DNA from: SKPT01 sp040905445
GTDB lineage: Bacteria > Planctomycetota > Phycisphaerae > Phycisphaerales > Phycisphaeraceae
NCBI GenBank assembly: GCA_040905445.1
Contig: JBBDRN010000012.1
Location: forward strand, 1-52,041
Length of the DNA stretch: 52,041 nt
Direction of reading: 5' to 3'
The notes under the pieces are model-generated. The model was not told where the DNA came from and searched no databases. It saw nothing but the letters and a program-made list of their open reading frames with translations. Shown here one piece after another: positions 1 to 7,496 of this stretch. The position numbers were made by a program, and so were the translations under genes. How positions within the stretch are numbered: the first letter of the stretch is position 1; every line of letters begins with the position of its first letter.

Positions 1-180
1 AGCGTCATCATCCAGGTCGGCTACTTCAAGCTCTCCGGTGGCAAGCGCGTCTTCCGCTGCGCTCCCATCCATCACCACTTCCACCTCGCCGGCTGGACCG
101 AGCAGCAGGTCGTCATCCGCTTCTGGCTCATTACCGCGCTGTGCGTCGCCATCGCGCTGGCCACCATCAAGCTGCGCTGA
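1..180 (+). CDS. mraY: MraY, phospho-N-acetylmuramoyl-pentapeptide transferase (C-terminal end only)
   Basis: Only the last 59 codons are inside the window; the gene enters from the left edge. The frame contains APIHHHFHLAGW followed by a final hydrophobic segment ending in KLR and TGA. The HHHF..GW signature is the conserved C-terminal motif of MraY, the integral membrane enzyme that transfers phospho-MurNAc-pentapeptide to undecaprenyl phosphate to make lipid I. Its presence implies that this organism makes peptidoglycan, which fits Phycisphaerae and most planctomycetes as now understood. The usual downstream division-cluster genes (murD, ftsW, murG) do not follow; a glycogen debranching enzyme starts 68 bp later. 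Confidence 0.93.
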   Translation, partial: SVIIQVGYFKLSGGKRVFRCAPIHHHFHLAGWTEQQVVIRFWLITALCVAIALATIKLR

Positions 181-198
181 AACGCCAACACACCCGAT

Positions 199-226
199 GG
201 GGCGCCCTTGGCGCCTTGGCGTTTCA
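199..226. repeat. Dispersed CGCCAAGGCGCCAAGG word repeat, copy 1
   Basis: The plus strand carries CCCTTGGCGCCTTGGCGTTT. The same word, in both orientations, forms the arms of the inverted repeat at 11930-12185. It lies between mraY and the debranching-enzyme gene. Confidence 0.6.
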
Positions 227-235
227 CCACGCTGC

Positions 236-241
236 TATGAT
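236..241 (+). promoter_or_regulatory. Candidate -10 element (TATGAT) of a leaderless promoter
   Basis: TATGAT ends 7 nt before the ATG at 249, so transcription would start at or next to the start codon. No clear -35 hexamer is visible and no Shine-Dalgarno sequence precedes the ATG. The same spacing recurs at other genes in this window. Confidence 0.45.
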
Positions 242-248
242 GCCCACC

Positions 249-2438
249 ATGCCCGACCCGTGGACGACGCACACGCTGGACCTCGCCGACGACGCCCTCG
301 CCGGCCTGGAGCGTGAGTGGCTGCTCACCGGCGGCACCGGCGCCTATGCGATGGGCACCGTCGCCGCCTGCCCGACCCGGCGGTATCACGGCCTGTTCGT
401 CGCCGCCACCCAGCCGCCGACCGGCCGCGTCGTCACCCTCAGCCAGATGTGGGAGCAGCTCCTCCTCGAGCCGGCCCGCGCGGGCGGCTCGACGCCGTTC
501 CACAGCCCGGCGGTGCAGAGCCTCGAGTTCGCCACCCTCCGCTTTCGCAGCCAGGCCGGCCGACCCATCTACGCGCCGCAGGGCTACCAGATGCTCGACC
601 GTTTCGAGCGCGGCCTCAGCGCCAAGTGGAGCTATACCTGGGGCCGCATCGGCTTCGAGCGCGAGCTCATCCTCCACTGGAAGCAGCAGGCCGCGACGCT
701 GCGCTACACCGTCACCGGGCTAGACGCCCCGGCGGCCCGCGCCACGCTCCGCCTCGAGCCGATGCTCGCGCTGCGCGATTTCCACGCCCTCCGCCGCGGA
801 GGCGCCCCCGGCTTCGAAAGCCCCGCCCGCGACACCCTCCGCGTCGGCGAAGGCACGCTCTGGACCACCCTCCACTGCCCCGGCGCGAAGTTCCAACCCG
901 GCCAGCACTGGTGGTACGCCGTCCATTACCCCCTCGACGCCGAGCGAGGCCAGGAGGACACCGAAGACCTCTTCGTCCCCGGCCGCTTCGAGATCGAGCT
1001 GCCGCCCGCCGCGTCGCACGAGGTGACGGTCACGATCGCCCTCGGCGACGAGCCCGCCGACCCGGCGCCGGTCGCGATCGACGAGCACCCGCGTGCGGCC
1101 CACCTGGCGCCGATCCGCGACCACCTCGCGCGGACCCTGCCGTCCACCGCCACGCCGCGCCGCGCCGCCGCGCTGACGATCGCCGCCGACGATTTCGTCG
1201 TCGACCGCGACGTGGACGGCCCACGCTCGACGATCATCGCGGGCTACCCCTGGTTCGCCGACTGGGGACGCGACACCTTCATCGCCCTGCCCGGCCTCAT
1301 GCTCGTCACCGGCCGCGCCCCCGAGGCCCGCCGTGTTCTCGAAGCATTCGCCGCGCGCATCCGTGACGGCCTCGTGCCCAACCGGTTCGACGACTACAAC
1401 CCTGCCGCCGCCCACTACAACACCGTCGACGCCAGCCTCTGGTTCATTCACGCCGCCATGCGCTACCTCGACGCCACCAGCGACAACAAAACCTGGAACG
1501 ACTGGCTCGCCCACGCCTGCATCGACATCATCGAGCACTACCAGCGCGGCACCGGCGGGGGCGACCGGCGTGGCGGGGGTGGCGGGGGGCTCATCCACAT
1601 GGATGACGACGGCCTCATCACCGCCGGCCACAGCGGTACCCAGCTCACCTGGATGGACGCCGCGTGCGGCGATGTCGTCTTCACCCCCCGCGCCGGCAAG
1701 GCCGTCGAGATCAACGCCCTCTGGCACAGCGCCCTCGTCGGCCTCGCCAAACGCTTCGCACGCCGCAAGGGCGAGCGCCAGCAGCAGGCCGGCCCCGCCT
1801 ACGCCCAGCTCGCCGAGCGCGTCTGCGCATCGTTCAACGACCGCTTCTGGAACGAGCGTGAAGGTTGGCTGTACGACCACCTCTGGGCCGACGCGTCCGG
1901 CCAGCCCCACCACGACCTGGCGCTGCGGCCGAACCAGATCTTCGCCGTCGCGCTCGAACACAGCCCGCTCGAGCCCGACCGCCAGCGCCAGGTCGTCGTC
2001 GCCGTGCGCGACCACCTGCTCACGCCCGTCGGCCTGCGCACCCTCCCCGCCGACGACCCCGCCTACCACGCGCACTACACGGGCGACCAGTTCCATCGCG
2101 ACGAGGCTTACCACCAGGGCACGATCTGGCCCTGGCTCATCGGCCCCTACGCCGAGGCCGTCCTCCGCGCCGGCGACTTCTCGGACGACGCCCGCCGAGA
2201 GGCGCGCGAGGCCATCACGCCGCTGCTCGATCGCCTCCTCGAACAAACGGGCCAGACCGCGCCCGCCGGCGATCCGGCCCGGACCCACCCCCTGATGCGC
2301 GACGCCGTCGGCCAGCTCCACGAAATCCACGAAGCCGACCCCCACCCCGCCACGGGCGACCACCGCCCCGTCGGCTGCCCCGCTCAGGCCTGGTCCATCG
2401 CCGAACTCCTGCGCGTCGCCCACCTCCTCGAATCGTGA
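249..2438 (+). CDS. Glycogen debranching enzyme (amylo-alpha-1,6-glucosidase family)
   Basis: A 729-residue protein. The N-terminal domain has EWLLTGGTGAYAMGTV and RRYHGLFVAA, the pattern of the bacterial GDE N-terminal domain. The C-terminal (alpha/alpha)6 catalytic domain carries GYPWFADWGRDTFIALPG, NTVDASLWF and YHQGTIWPWLIGPY, all typical of amylo-alpha-1,6-glucosidases that hydrolyse branch stubs during glycogen breakdown. Start choice: the open frame reaches back to 141 inside mraY, but ATG 249 sits 7 nt after a TATGAT box and matches where family homology begins. A GTGGCGGG microsatellite inserts a Gly-rich stretch (GGDRRGGGGGG) just before LIHMDDDG. The next gene is a glycosyltransferase, possibly also carbohydrate-related. 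Confidence 0.88.
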   Translation: MPDPWTTHTLDLADDALAGLEREWLLTGGTGAYAMGTVAACPTRRYHGLFVAATQPPTGRVVTLSQMWEQLLLEPARAGGSTPFHSPAVQSLEFATLRFRSQAGRPIYAPQGYQMLDRFERGLSAKWSYTWGRIGFERELILHWKQQAATLRYTVTGLDAPAARATLRLEPMLALRDFHALRRGGAPGFESPARDTLRVGEGTLWTTLHCPGAKFQPGQHWWYAVHYPLDAERGQEDTEDLFVPGRFEIELPPAASHEVTVTIALGDEPADPAPVAIDEHPRAAHLAPIRDHLARTLPSTATPRRAAALTIAADDFVVDRDVDGPRSTIIAGYPWFADWGRDTFIALPGLMLVTGRAPEARRVLEAFAARIRDGLVPNRFDDYNPAAAHYNTVDASLWFIHAAMRYLDATSDNKTWNDWLAHACIDIIEHYQRGTGGGDRRGGGGGGLIHMDDDGLITAGHSGTQLTWMDAACGDVVFTPRAGKAVEINALWHSALVGLAKRFARRKGERQQQAGPAYAQLAERVCASFNDRFWNEREGWLYDHLWADASGQPHHDLALRPNQIFAVALEHSPLEPDRQRQVVVAVRDHLLTPVGLRTLPADDPAYHAHYTGDQFHRDEAYHQGTIWPWLIGPYAEAVLRAGDFSDDARREAREAITPLLDRLLEQTGQTAPAGDPARTHPLMRDAVGQLHEIHEADPHPATGDHRPVGCPAQAWSIAELLRVAHLLES
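1556..1591 (+). repeat. GTGGCGGG-type low-complexity repeat inside the debranching gene
   Basis: Short tandem units related to GTGGCGGG are translated as a glycine run within the catalytic domain. Related arrays occur at about 20739-20771, 24723-24763, 48213-48265 and 51650-51706. Confidence 0.6.
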
Positions 2439-2487
2439 CCTCTCCCGCTCCTGCTCCTGATCCGGGTTCCGAAGCTCGTACACTACT

Positions 2488-2506
2488 TCCGCACAGCGGA
2501 CCCTAC
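2488..2506 (-). repeat. REP-like palindrome, family I (GTAGGGTCCGC-TGT-GCGGA)
   Basis: Read on the minus strand it begins GTAGGG and folds as TCCGC-TGT-GCGGA. A fragment of another family (GCTACTGGTGGCTCGCCCA) follows at about 2520-2538. It lies in the 187-bp gap between the debranching enzyme and the glycosyltransferase. Confidence 0.65.
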
Positions 2507-2611
2507 GGGCAACCGCGCGTGCTACTGGTGGCTCGCCCAACGGATAACCCGCCTCCCCCGGGGATCACCCCAATCCTGCATCAGCGACCAACGTCCGTCG
2601 GCGACGCCACC

Positions 2612-2617
2612 TAGCAT
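2612..2617 (+). promoter_or_regulatory. Candidate -10 element (TAGCAT) of a leaderless promoter
   Basis: TAGCAT ends 8 nt before the ATG at 2626. No Shine-Dalgarno sequence lies in between. Confidence 0.35.
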
Positions 2618-2625
2618 CCGACGCG

Positions 2626-3918
2626 ATGCGCTACCTGTTGATCAACCACGTCCCCGTCGCCCGCAGCTCCATACCCGGGCGCATCAGCGTCGGCGACCTC
2701 TGGCTGGAAGATCTGCGCGCCCAGGGCCAAGCTGTCGCCAACGCGGGCGGCCGCCTGATCGCCGCCACGCCGCTCGTCGACACGCTCCAGGCCCATGCTG
2801 GCGGCAGCTTCCACATGGTGGACGTCGATCTCGCCCACGAGCCGTTCACCCACCTGCCGCTGCCCGCGTACCGGAGCCTGCCGCGCTTCCTCCGTGTCGC
2901 GGCCCGGCTGCGGCACCGCCTGGCGGAGGCCATCGCCGACGCCGACATCGTGCAGATGGGCTACGGCGGCCACCCCGTTCCGCTTGGACGCGTCGCCTGG
3001 CCCATCGCCGGCGAGCTCGGTCGGCCGCGGATCTGGGTCTTCGACGGCGCCGACCCCTTCCCCCGCCTCGAACGCGACGCACGCGCCGCCTGGCCCGTCA
3101 AGCGCCAGGCCAAGCTCTGGGCGACCCGCCGCTTCGAGCGCTTCTGCCGCCACGCCGTCGCCCGCGCCGACCTCGTGTTCGCCCACAACCAGGCCGTCGT
3201 CGATCGCTTCGCCGACGTCTGGCAGCCCGAACGGTGCTACGCGTTCGACCGGTCGTTCGTCACGGAACGGTGGCTGGTCGATGAGCAGACCCTCGCTCGC
3301 CGCGAGCCGCACCTTCGCAACGGCAAGCGTCCGCTCCGGCTCGTCGCGGCCGGTCGACAGGTCGCGATCAAGGGCACTGACCAACTCATCCGCGCCGTGG
3401 CCCTGGCGCGCGAAGCAGGCACGCCGATCGAGCTCGACGTGCTCGGGACCGGGGCCGACCTGCCGCGATTCGAGCGGATGGTGCGTGACCTCGGGCTCGA
3501 CGACGTGGTGCGCTTTCTCGGCGCCGTCCCGTTCGGCCAGCCGCTCTTCGACGCCTGGGCCCGCTGCGACGCGGTGGTCGTGACGAACCTCACGGACGAG
3601 ATCAGCCGCAACGTGCTGCTGGCGCTGGGGCGGGGCCTGCCGTTGATCACCTACCGCAACCCCGGCGCCGACGCGATGCTCGAATCGGCGGACGCCGCCT
3701 GGCTTGTGCCACGCGGCGACAGCGACGCGCTCGCCGACGCACTCCAGCAGGCCCACGCGCGGCGCGATCGCCTCGCGGCGCTGGCGCGGCACGGCCTGGT
3801 GCTCGCGCGCCGGCGGTCGCTCGAGGCGACGCATCGCCAGCGGGCCGCCCTGGCCGCGGCCTGCGTGTTCGTCGAGCACGACGCGGCCCGCACCGCCATC
3901 GCCGAGGCGCGCGGCTGA
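2626..3918 (+). CDS. Glycosyltransferase, family 4 / GT-B fold
   Basis: A 430-residue protein. The N-terminal half resembles a GT-B acceptor domain. The C-terminal half has the donor-domain pattern: LRLVAAGRQVAIKGTDQLIRAVA, then ELDVLGTGADLPRFERMVRDLGL and DDVVRFLGAVPF, then a stretch around EISRNVLLALGRGLPLITY that corresponds to the E-x7-E nucleotide-sugar region of retaining family-4 enzymes. No transmembrane segment is evident, so it is probably a cytoplasmic or peripheral sugar transferase. Acceptor and donor cannot be read from the sequence. The ATG at 2626 is preceded by a TAGCAT box rather than a ribosome-binding site. The 3' neighbour is on the opposite strand. Confidence 0.8.
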   Translation: MRYLLINHVPVARSSIPGRISVGDLWLEDLRAQGQAVANAGGRLIAATPLVDTLQAHAGGSFHMVDVDLAHEPFTHLPLPAYRSLPRFLRVAARLRHRLAEAIADADIVQMGYGGHPVPLGRVAWPIAGELGRPRIWVFDGADPFPRLERDARAAWPVKRQAKLWATRRFERFCRHAVARADLVFAHNQAVVDRFADVWQPERCYAFDRSFVTERWLVDEQTLARREPHLRNGKRPLRLVAAGRQVAIKGTDQLIRAVALAREAGTPIELDVLGTGADLPRFERMVRDLGLDDVVRFLGAVPFGQPLFDAWARCDAVVVTNLTDEISRNVLLALGRGLPLITYRNPGADAMLESADAAWLVPRGDSDALADALQQAHARRDRLAALARHGLVLARRRSLEATHRQRAALAAACVFVEHDAARTAIAEARG

Positions 3919-3943
3919 CACACTGACATGTTGCGATCATCCC

Positions 3944-4204
3944 TCACTGCCGCCGCGCGCCCGCGAGCTGCCCGAGGTCCATCAACACCGTGATGACGAC
4001 CAGGATGATCCACCCGCCGGCGAGCCCGCCGCCGTAGTTGACGGCCACGGCGTAGCCGAGCGTGGTGAACGGCATGAAGAAGAACCCCAGCACAGGCCAG
4101 AGCACGGTGTCGTACGCGTCGCCGAGGAAGCTGCTGAACAGGAACACCAGCACGATGACGACACGCGGGAAGAAGACGGCGATGAGACTGAGCAGGCAGG
4201 GCAT
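3944..4204 (-). CDS. Small membrane protein of unknown function
   Basis: An 86-residue protein with two or three hydrophobic segments: LLSLIAVFFPRVVIVLVFLFSS near the N-terminus, a middle segment around LGFFFMPFTTLGYAVAV, and GGWIILVVITVLMDLGQL near the C-terminus. The ending in ARRQ suggests a cytoplasmic C-terminus. It has the general look of the small inner-membrane proteins found beside metabolic genes in planctomycetes. It is divergent from the tubulin-like gene, with 254 bp between the starts. I do not recognise a named family, but the high hydrophobicity within a single frame argues that it is real. Confidence 0.6.
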   Translation of the reverse strand: MPCLLSLIAVFFPRVVIVLVFLFSSFLGDAYDTVLWPVLGFFFMPFTTLGYAVAVNYGGGLAGGWIILVVITVLMDLGQLAGARRQ

Positions 4205-4317
4205 GCGTGCATGATAGGCGGCCGCGGTTCCGCCGGCGATGCGATGGGCGATGCGCGAAGGTCTGTATAACCGCGTTATTGGTCAGGTTTGTGCGCCGAG
4301 GGCCGCCGATGCGCTTG

Positions 4318-4376
4318 CCCGGCTTCACCAGGCCGCGGGAACGGAACCCCTGTCAAGCACGCCGGGTAGTTTTTTT
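4318..4376 (+). terminator. Terminator-like hairpin in the leader of the tubulin-like gene
   Basis: CCCGGC (4318-4323) can pair with GCCGGG (4361-4366), followed within 3 nt by a run of seven T (4370-4376). The 37-nt loop holds a smaller GGG/CCC stem. It lies 80-140 nt before the ATG. It could attenuate transcription into the gene or end an unseen upstream transcript; the long loop makes it uncertain. Confidence 0.3.
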
Positions 4377-4458
4377 CCGCCGGCCGAAAGCTCGACCCAC
4401 GAGCGGACGATGGTGAAATGCAACGCCGATACCGCATCCAACCGAAAGGAACTGCCTC

Positions 4459-6000
4459 ATGGTCCGCAACGCCACCAAGCCCGCCCGCCGCTCTTCCGCC
4501 CGCACCTCGGCGGCGATCACCGGCGGCCGCATGGCCGGCCTGTCCACCGCAGGCAACGGCCGCACCTCCACGGCCAAGGCCAGCGCCAGCAACAAGACGC
4601 GTGTGAAGGCGGCCGCCAAGGGCAAGACCCGTGCGAAGGCCGCCACGAAGTCGCGCGCCGCCGCCAAGTCCCGCGCGACCACCGCCGCGAAGTCGCGTGC
4701 TGCCGCCAAGGCCCGCACGCCGCGCGCCAAGACGAGCAGCCGCGTGGCCAGCAAGCCGCGCACCGTCAGCCGCAACGGCCGGGGCAAGGCCACCCCCTCC
4801 GCCCGCGCCGCCGTCAACAGCGCCATCCAGGAGCGTCGCCTCTGGCTGGGCCTCGACGAGCAGCCCACCGCCGCGATGAACGAGCTTGACGTCCCGCAGC
4901 TCCCGCTCGAGTCGTTCGAGATCGCCCCCACTCCGGCCGACGAGATCAAGGACACCAGCGGCGGCTCGACCGTCTTCGGCTGGGTCGGCGTCGGGCAGGC
5001 CGGCGGCCGCATCGCCCAGGCGTTCCACGGGCTCGGGTACGGCAAGTCCATCGCCGTCAACACCTGCCCCCATGACCTCGACGCCGCCGGCGTCCCCGCC
5101 CGGCAGAAGCTCTGGACCAACATCGGCTATGAGGACGGCGGCAAGGACATGGAGCGCGGCCGACTCGCCGCCGAGCAGTACCGCCAGAAGCTCCTGCACA
5201 TGATCGACCACGTCTTCGGCCACGGCGTTGACCACGCCATGATCGCCGTCGGCGCCGGCGGCGGCGCCAGCGGCGCCACCACCGCCGTCATCGACACCCT
5301 CCGCGCCGGCGCCAAGCGCCTCGGCTTCCGGTGGCCCCGCCGTCGCATCGGCGTCGTCTGTGCGCTGCCCACCGCCGGCGAGGCCGCTTCGCCCAAGGTG
5401 CGCGACAACGCCTACCGCCTCGTGACCGAGCTCTCGAGCCTCGCCCAGCAGGGCCGCATCGCCCCGCTCATCTTCGTCGACAACGACAAGGTGGAGCGGC
5501 TGTATCCCAAGCTCACCGTCAAGCAGTTCTGGCCCAGCGTCAACAACACCGTCGCCGGCCTGTTCCACGTGTTCAACCGGCTCGCCGCGCTGCCCAGCGC
5601 CTACACGAGCTTCGACCCCGCCGACTACCGCGCCATCATGCAGGCCGGCGGGTGCACCGTCATGGGCCTGACCAAGCTCGACAAGTTCGCCGGCCAGGAC
5701 GACCTCTCCCTCGCCCTGCGTCAGAACCTCGACAAGACCCTCCTCGCCGACGGGTTCGACCTCAGCACCGCGACGCAGGTCGGGGCGATCGTGCTCGGCG
5801 GCCGCGGGATCATGGCCCAGAAGCCCGGCCTCCAGAACCTCATCAACCGCGCGTTCGACGTACTGACCGATCTCACTGGCCAGGCCACGGTGCACCGCGG
5901 CATCTACCAGGACAACCGCGAGTCGCTGCGGGTTTACACGATCATCAGCGGCATGGCCCCGCCCACGCGGCGTATCAACGAGCTCGGCGACACCGAGTAA
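4459..6000 (+). CDS. Tubulin/FtsZ-superfamily GTPase (CetZ-like) with histone-H1-like basic N-terminal tail
   Basis: A 513-residue protein. Residues 1-115 are rich in Lys, Arg, Ala and Ser with repeats such as AATKSRAAAKSRATTAAKSR, resembling histone H1 or HU C-terminal tails. Residues about 172-500 look like a tubulin/FtsZ GTPase: T1 loop GVGQAGGR (177-184), strand SIAVNT (197-202), the tubulin-signature counterpart GAGGGASGAT (265-274), VDNDK (340-344) resembling the DND of CetZ, and a T7-like SFDPADYRAIM (384-394) that matches the FtsZ NxDxxD catalytic loop, with D386 and D389 kept. This predicts nucleotide binding and polymerisation-dependent hydrolysis, with the tail possibly binding DNA. 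It has a good AAAGGA ribosome-binding site 8 nt before the ATG and its own terminator, so it is probably monocistronic. It is not the canonical division FtsZ: the signature is GGGASG rather than GGGTGT, and the C-terminal FtsZ tail is absent. Confidence 0.8.
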   Translation: MVRNATKPARRSSARTSAAITGGRMAGLSTAGNGRTSTAKASASNKTRVKAAAKGKTRAKAATKSRAAAKSRATTAAKSRAAAKARTPRAKTSSRVASKPRTVSRNGRGKATPSARAAVNSAIQERRLWLGLDEQPTAAMNELDVPQLPLESFEIAPTPADEIKDTSGGSTVFGWVGVGQAGGRIAQAFHGLGYGKSIAVNTCPHDLDAAGVPARQKLWTNIGYEDGGKDMERGRLAAEQYRQKLLHMIDHVFGHGVDHAMIAVGAGGGASGATTAVIDTLRAGAKRLGFRWPRRRIGVVCALPTAGEAASPKVRDNAYRLVTELSSLAQQGRIAPLIFVDNDKVERLYPKLTVKQFWPSVNNTVAGLFHVFNRLAALPSAYTSFDPADYRAIMQAGGCTVMGLTKLDKFAGQDDLSLALRQNLDKTLLADGFDLSTATQVGAIVLGGRGIMAQKPGLQNLINRAFDVLTDLTGQATVHRGIYQDNRESLRVYTIISGMAPPTRRINELGDTE

Positions 6001-6025
6001 CACGCGCTCCATCACCAACCAACAA

Positions 6026-6056
6026 GGGCTCGCGCCAAACGGCGCGGGCCCTTTTT
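6026..6056 (+). terminator. Intrinsic terminator of the tubulin-like gene
   Basis: An 11-bp stem, GGGCTCGCGCC (6026-6036) with GGCGCGGGCCC (6041-6051), has one G-T wobble, an AAAC loop, and a run of five T (6052-6056). It lies 25 bp after the stop codon. Confidence 0.88.
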
Positions 6057-6095
6057 CATGGTTCATCCGAGTTTTCCGGGAGAGGTTCCCTTCTC

Positions 6096-6262
6096 AAAAA
6101 GCCGGGACCGGTGGTCCCGGGGGATGCGGCGTCGACGCTGCACCGGCCGGCGATCCGCAGCGTTGCGTCGACCACCTGGCGTCCCGTCCCTGCGACGACG
6201 AGGGCCTGTGGTGCGCCGGCGATCGCTGCCGCCGCCCCGGCACCACCGGTGCCGGCTTTTTA
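6096..6262. repeat. Inverted pair of family-II REP-like palindromes
   Basis: The left copy is AAAAAGCC... with stem CCGGGACC/GGTCCCGG (6102-6109 and 6113-6120). The right copy, in the opposite orientation, is CCGGCACC/GGTGCCGG (6237-6244 and 6248-6255) followed by CTTTTTAC. The right copy differs in the stem by a paired compensatory change. The two flank about 115 bp without recognisable content, between the tubulin-like gene and the oxidoreductase. Confidence 0.7.
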
Positions 6263-6276
6263 CGGATTCCGTCGCC

Positions 6277-7428
6277 TCACGGCGCCACCGCTTCCCCCGG
6301 CGCGTCGCATCGGGTCCAGGTCGGCGCGAGCTCGACAACTCGCCCCGTTCCCATCGCCTCGTCGATCGCCAGGCAGGTCACCGCCGACGCGAGCCCGTCC
6401 TCGACCGTCGTCGGCGGCGCCATCCCGCCGCGCATGCAGGCGGCGATCTCGCGCGTCATGACCGCGTCGCCGCCGCCGTGCCCGCCGCCGTGCGTGTGGT
6501 ACACCGTCTTGCTCTGCTCCCAGCCGATGCGCCGGTGCTCGATGACGCCCGGGATGAGATCGGCGCGAATCGCGCCCTCGCTGCCGACGATGTAGAGCCG
6601 GCGTTCGGGAAACGCGCTGTGGCAGTTCGTGTGAAACGTCGCGCGCACCTCGTTGGCATACTCGAGGATCGCCACCTGGTTGTCGATGATGTCCTTGTCG
6701 TCGATGAACGGCGAGCCGAACCGCCGATGCCCCCACACGTGATACGCCTTTTGCCCCTCGTGGTTGGGCCCGACGCGTTCAACGTGATGCTCGTTGCCCG
6801 GCTTGAAGAAATTGAGCCCGCCAAAGCTCGCCACCCGCGCCGCCCGCGACCCGAGCAGCCAGTTGACGATGTCAACGTCATGGCAGCACTTCTCCAGGAG
6901 AAAGCTGCCGGACGCCTCGCTGTGACGTCGCCAGTCCTGCTGGATGAACGAGCCGTGGCTGAACTCCAGCGTCTCGTTGAACTCGAGGCTGATCGGTTCG
7001 CCCACCCCGCCTTCATCGATGAGCTGCCTGATGCGCCGGTAGAGCGGCGCGTACCGCAACGTGAAGCCGACGAAGAATCGCCGGCCCGAGCGGTGCACGG
7101 CGTCGCGCATCGCGACACAGCCGTCCAGCGTCGTCGCGAGCGGCTTTTCGCAGAAGACGTCCTTGCCCGCGTCCAGCGCCGCCACCGCCTGCCGGGCGTG
7201 CACGTGATTGACCGAGCCGATGAACACCCACGAAATCGACGCGTCGTCGACGAGCGACTGCTCGCTGTCGTGGACCGCGATCTCCGAGCCGAACGCCTCC
7301 CGTGCCGCGGCGACAGACGCCTCGGCCGGGTCGTATACGCCCGCAACCTCGACCTCGGGCGCGTGCTGAAGAACCTGCCGCACAACCCCGCGGATGCGCC
7401 CACCACAGCCGATGATGCCGATCTTCAT
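6277..7428 (-). CDS. Gfo/Idh/MocA-family oxidoreductase
   Basis: A 383-residue NAD(P)-dependent dehydrogenase. The N-terminal Rossmann fold starts KIGIIGCGGRIRGVV, SVNHVHARQAVAALDAGKDV precedes the hallmark CEKPLATT motif (Lys of EKP is catalytic in this family), and the C-terminal half is an alpha/beta dimerisation domain. These enzymes oxidise or reduce sugars, inositols and other polyols. The gene follows the NagB-LmbE gene by 68 bp on the same strand, so a role in amino-sugar or polysaccharide breakdown is plausible. The ATG at 7428 has GGGAG 7 nt upstream. A family-I REP lies between it and the upstream gene. The substrate cannot be told from the sequence. Confidence 0.87.
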   Translation of the reverse strand: MKIGIIGCGGRIRGVVRQVLQHAPEVEVAGVYDPAEASVAAAREAFGSEIAVHDSEQSLVDDASISWVFIGSVNHVHARQAVAALDAGKDVFCEKPLATTLDGCVAMRDAVHRSGRRFFVGFTLRYAPLYRRIRQLIDEGGVGEPISLEFNETLEFSHGSFIQQDWRRHSEASGSFLLEKCCHDVDIVNWLLGSRAARVASFGGLNFFKPGNEHHVERVGPNHEGQKAYHVWGHRRFGSPFIDDKDIIDNQVAILEYANEVRATFHTNCHSAFPERRLYIVGSEGAIRADLIPGVIEHRRIGWEQSKTVYHTHGGGHGGGDAVMTREIAACMRGGMAPPTTVEDGLASAVTCLAIDEAMGTGRVVELAPTWTRCDAPGEAVAP

Positions 7429-7439
7429 ACGATGCTCCC

Positions 7440-7459
7440 GTAGGGTCCGCTCCGCGGAA
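7440..7459 (+). repeat. REP-like palindrome, family I
   Basis: GTAGGGTCCGCTCCGCGGAA: stem TCCGC/GCGGA, loop TCC. It lies in the gap upstream of the MocA-family gene. Confidence 0.65.
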
Positions 7460-7496
7460 CGGATCGCGCGGGCGCGGTCGGACGCTCACGGCTCGC

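Noticed and set aside
720..2540. 606-codon minus-strand frame opposite the debranching enzyme
   Set aside because: Val/Gly/Asp-rich antisense artefact; the plus-strand gene has clear family motifs.
2439..2625. tRNA or small RNA in intergenic gaps
   Set aside because: Gaps were scanned by eye for cloverleaf pairing with TTCGA-type loops and none was seen; the contents are repeats.
6096..6262. Family-II palindromes as ordinary intrinsic terminators
   Set aside because: Some have T-rich tails, but copies occur in both orientations, in pairs, and upstream of genes, so dispersed repeat is the better primary label.
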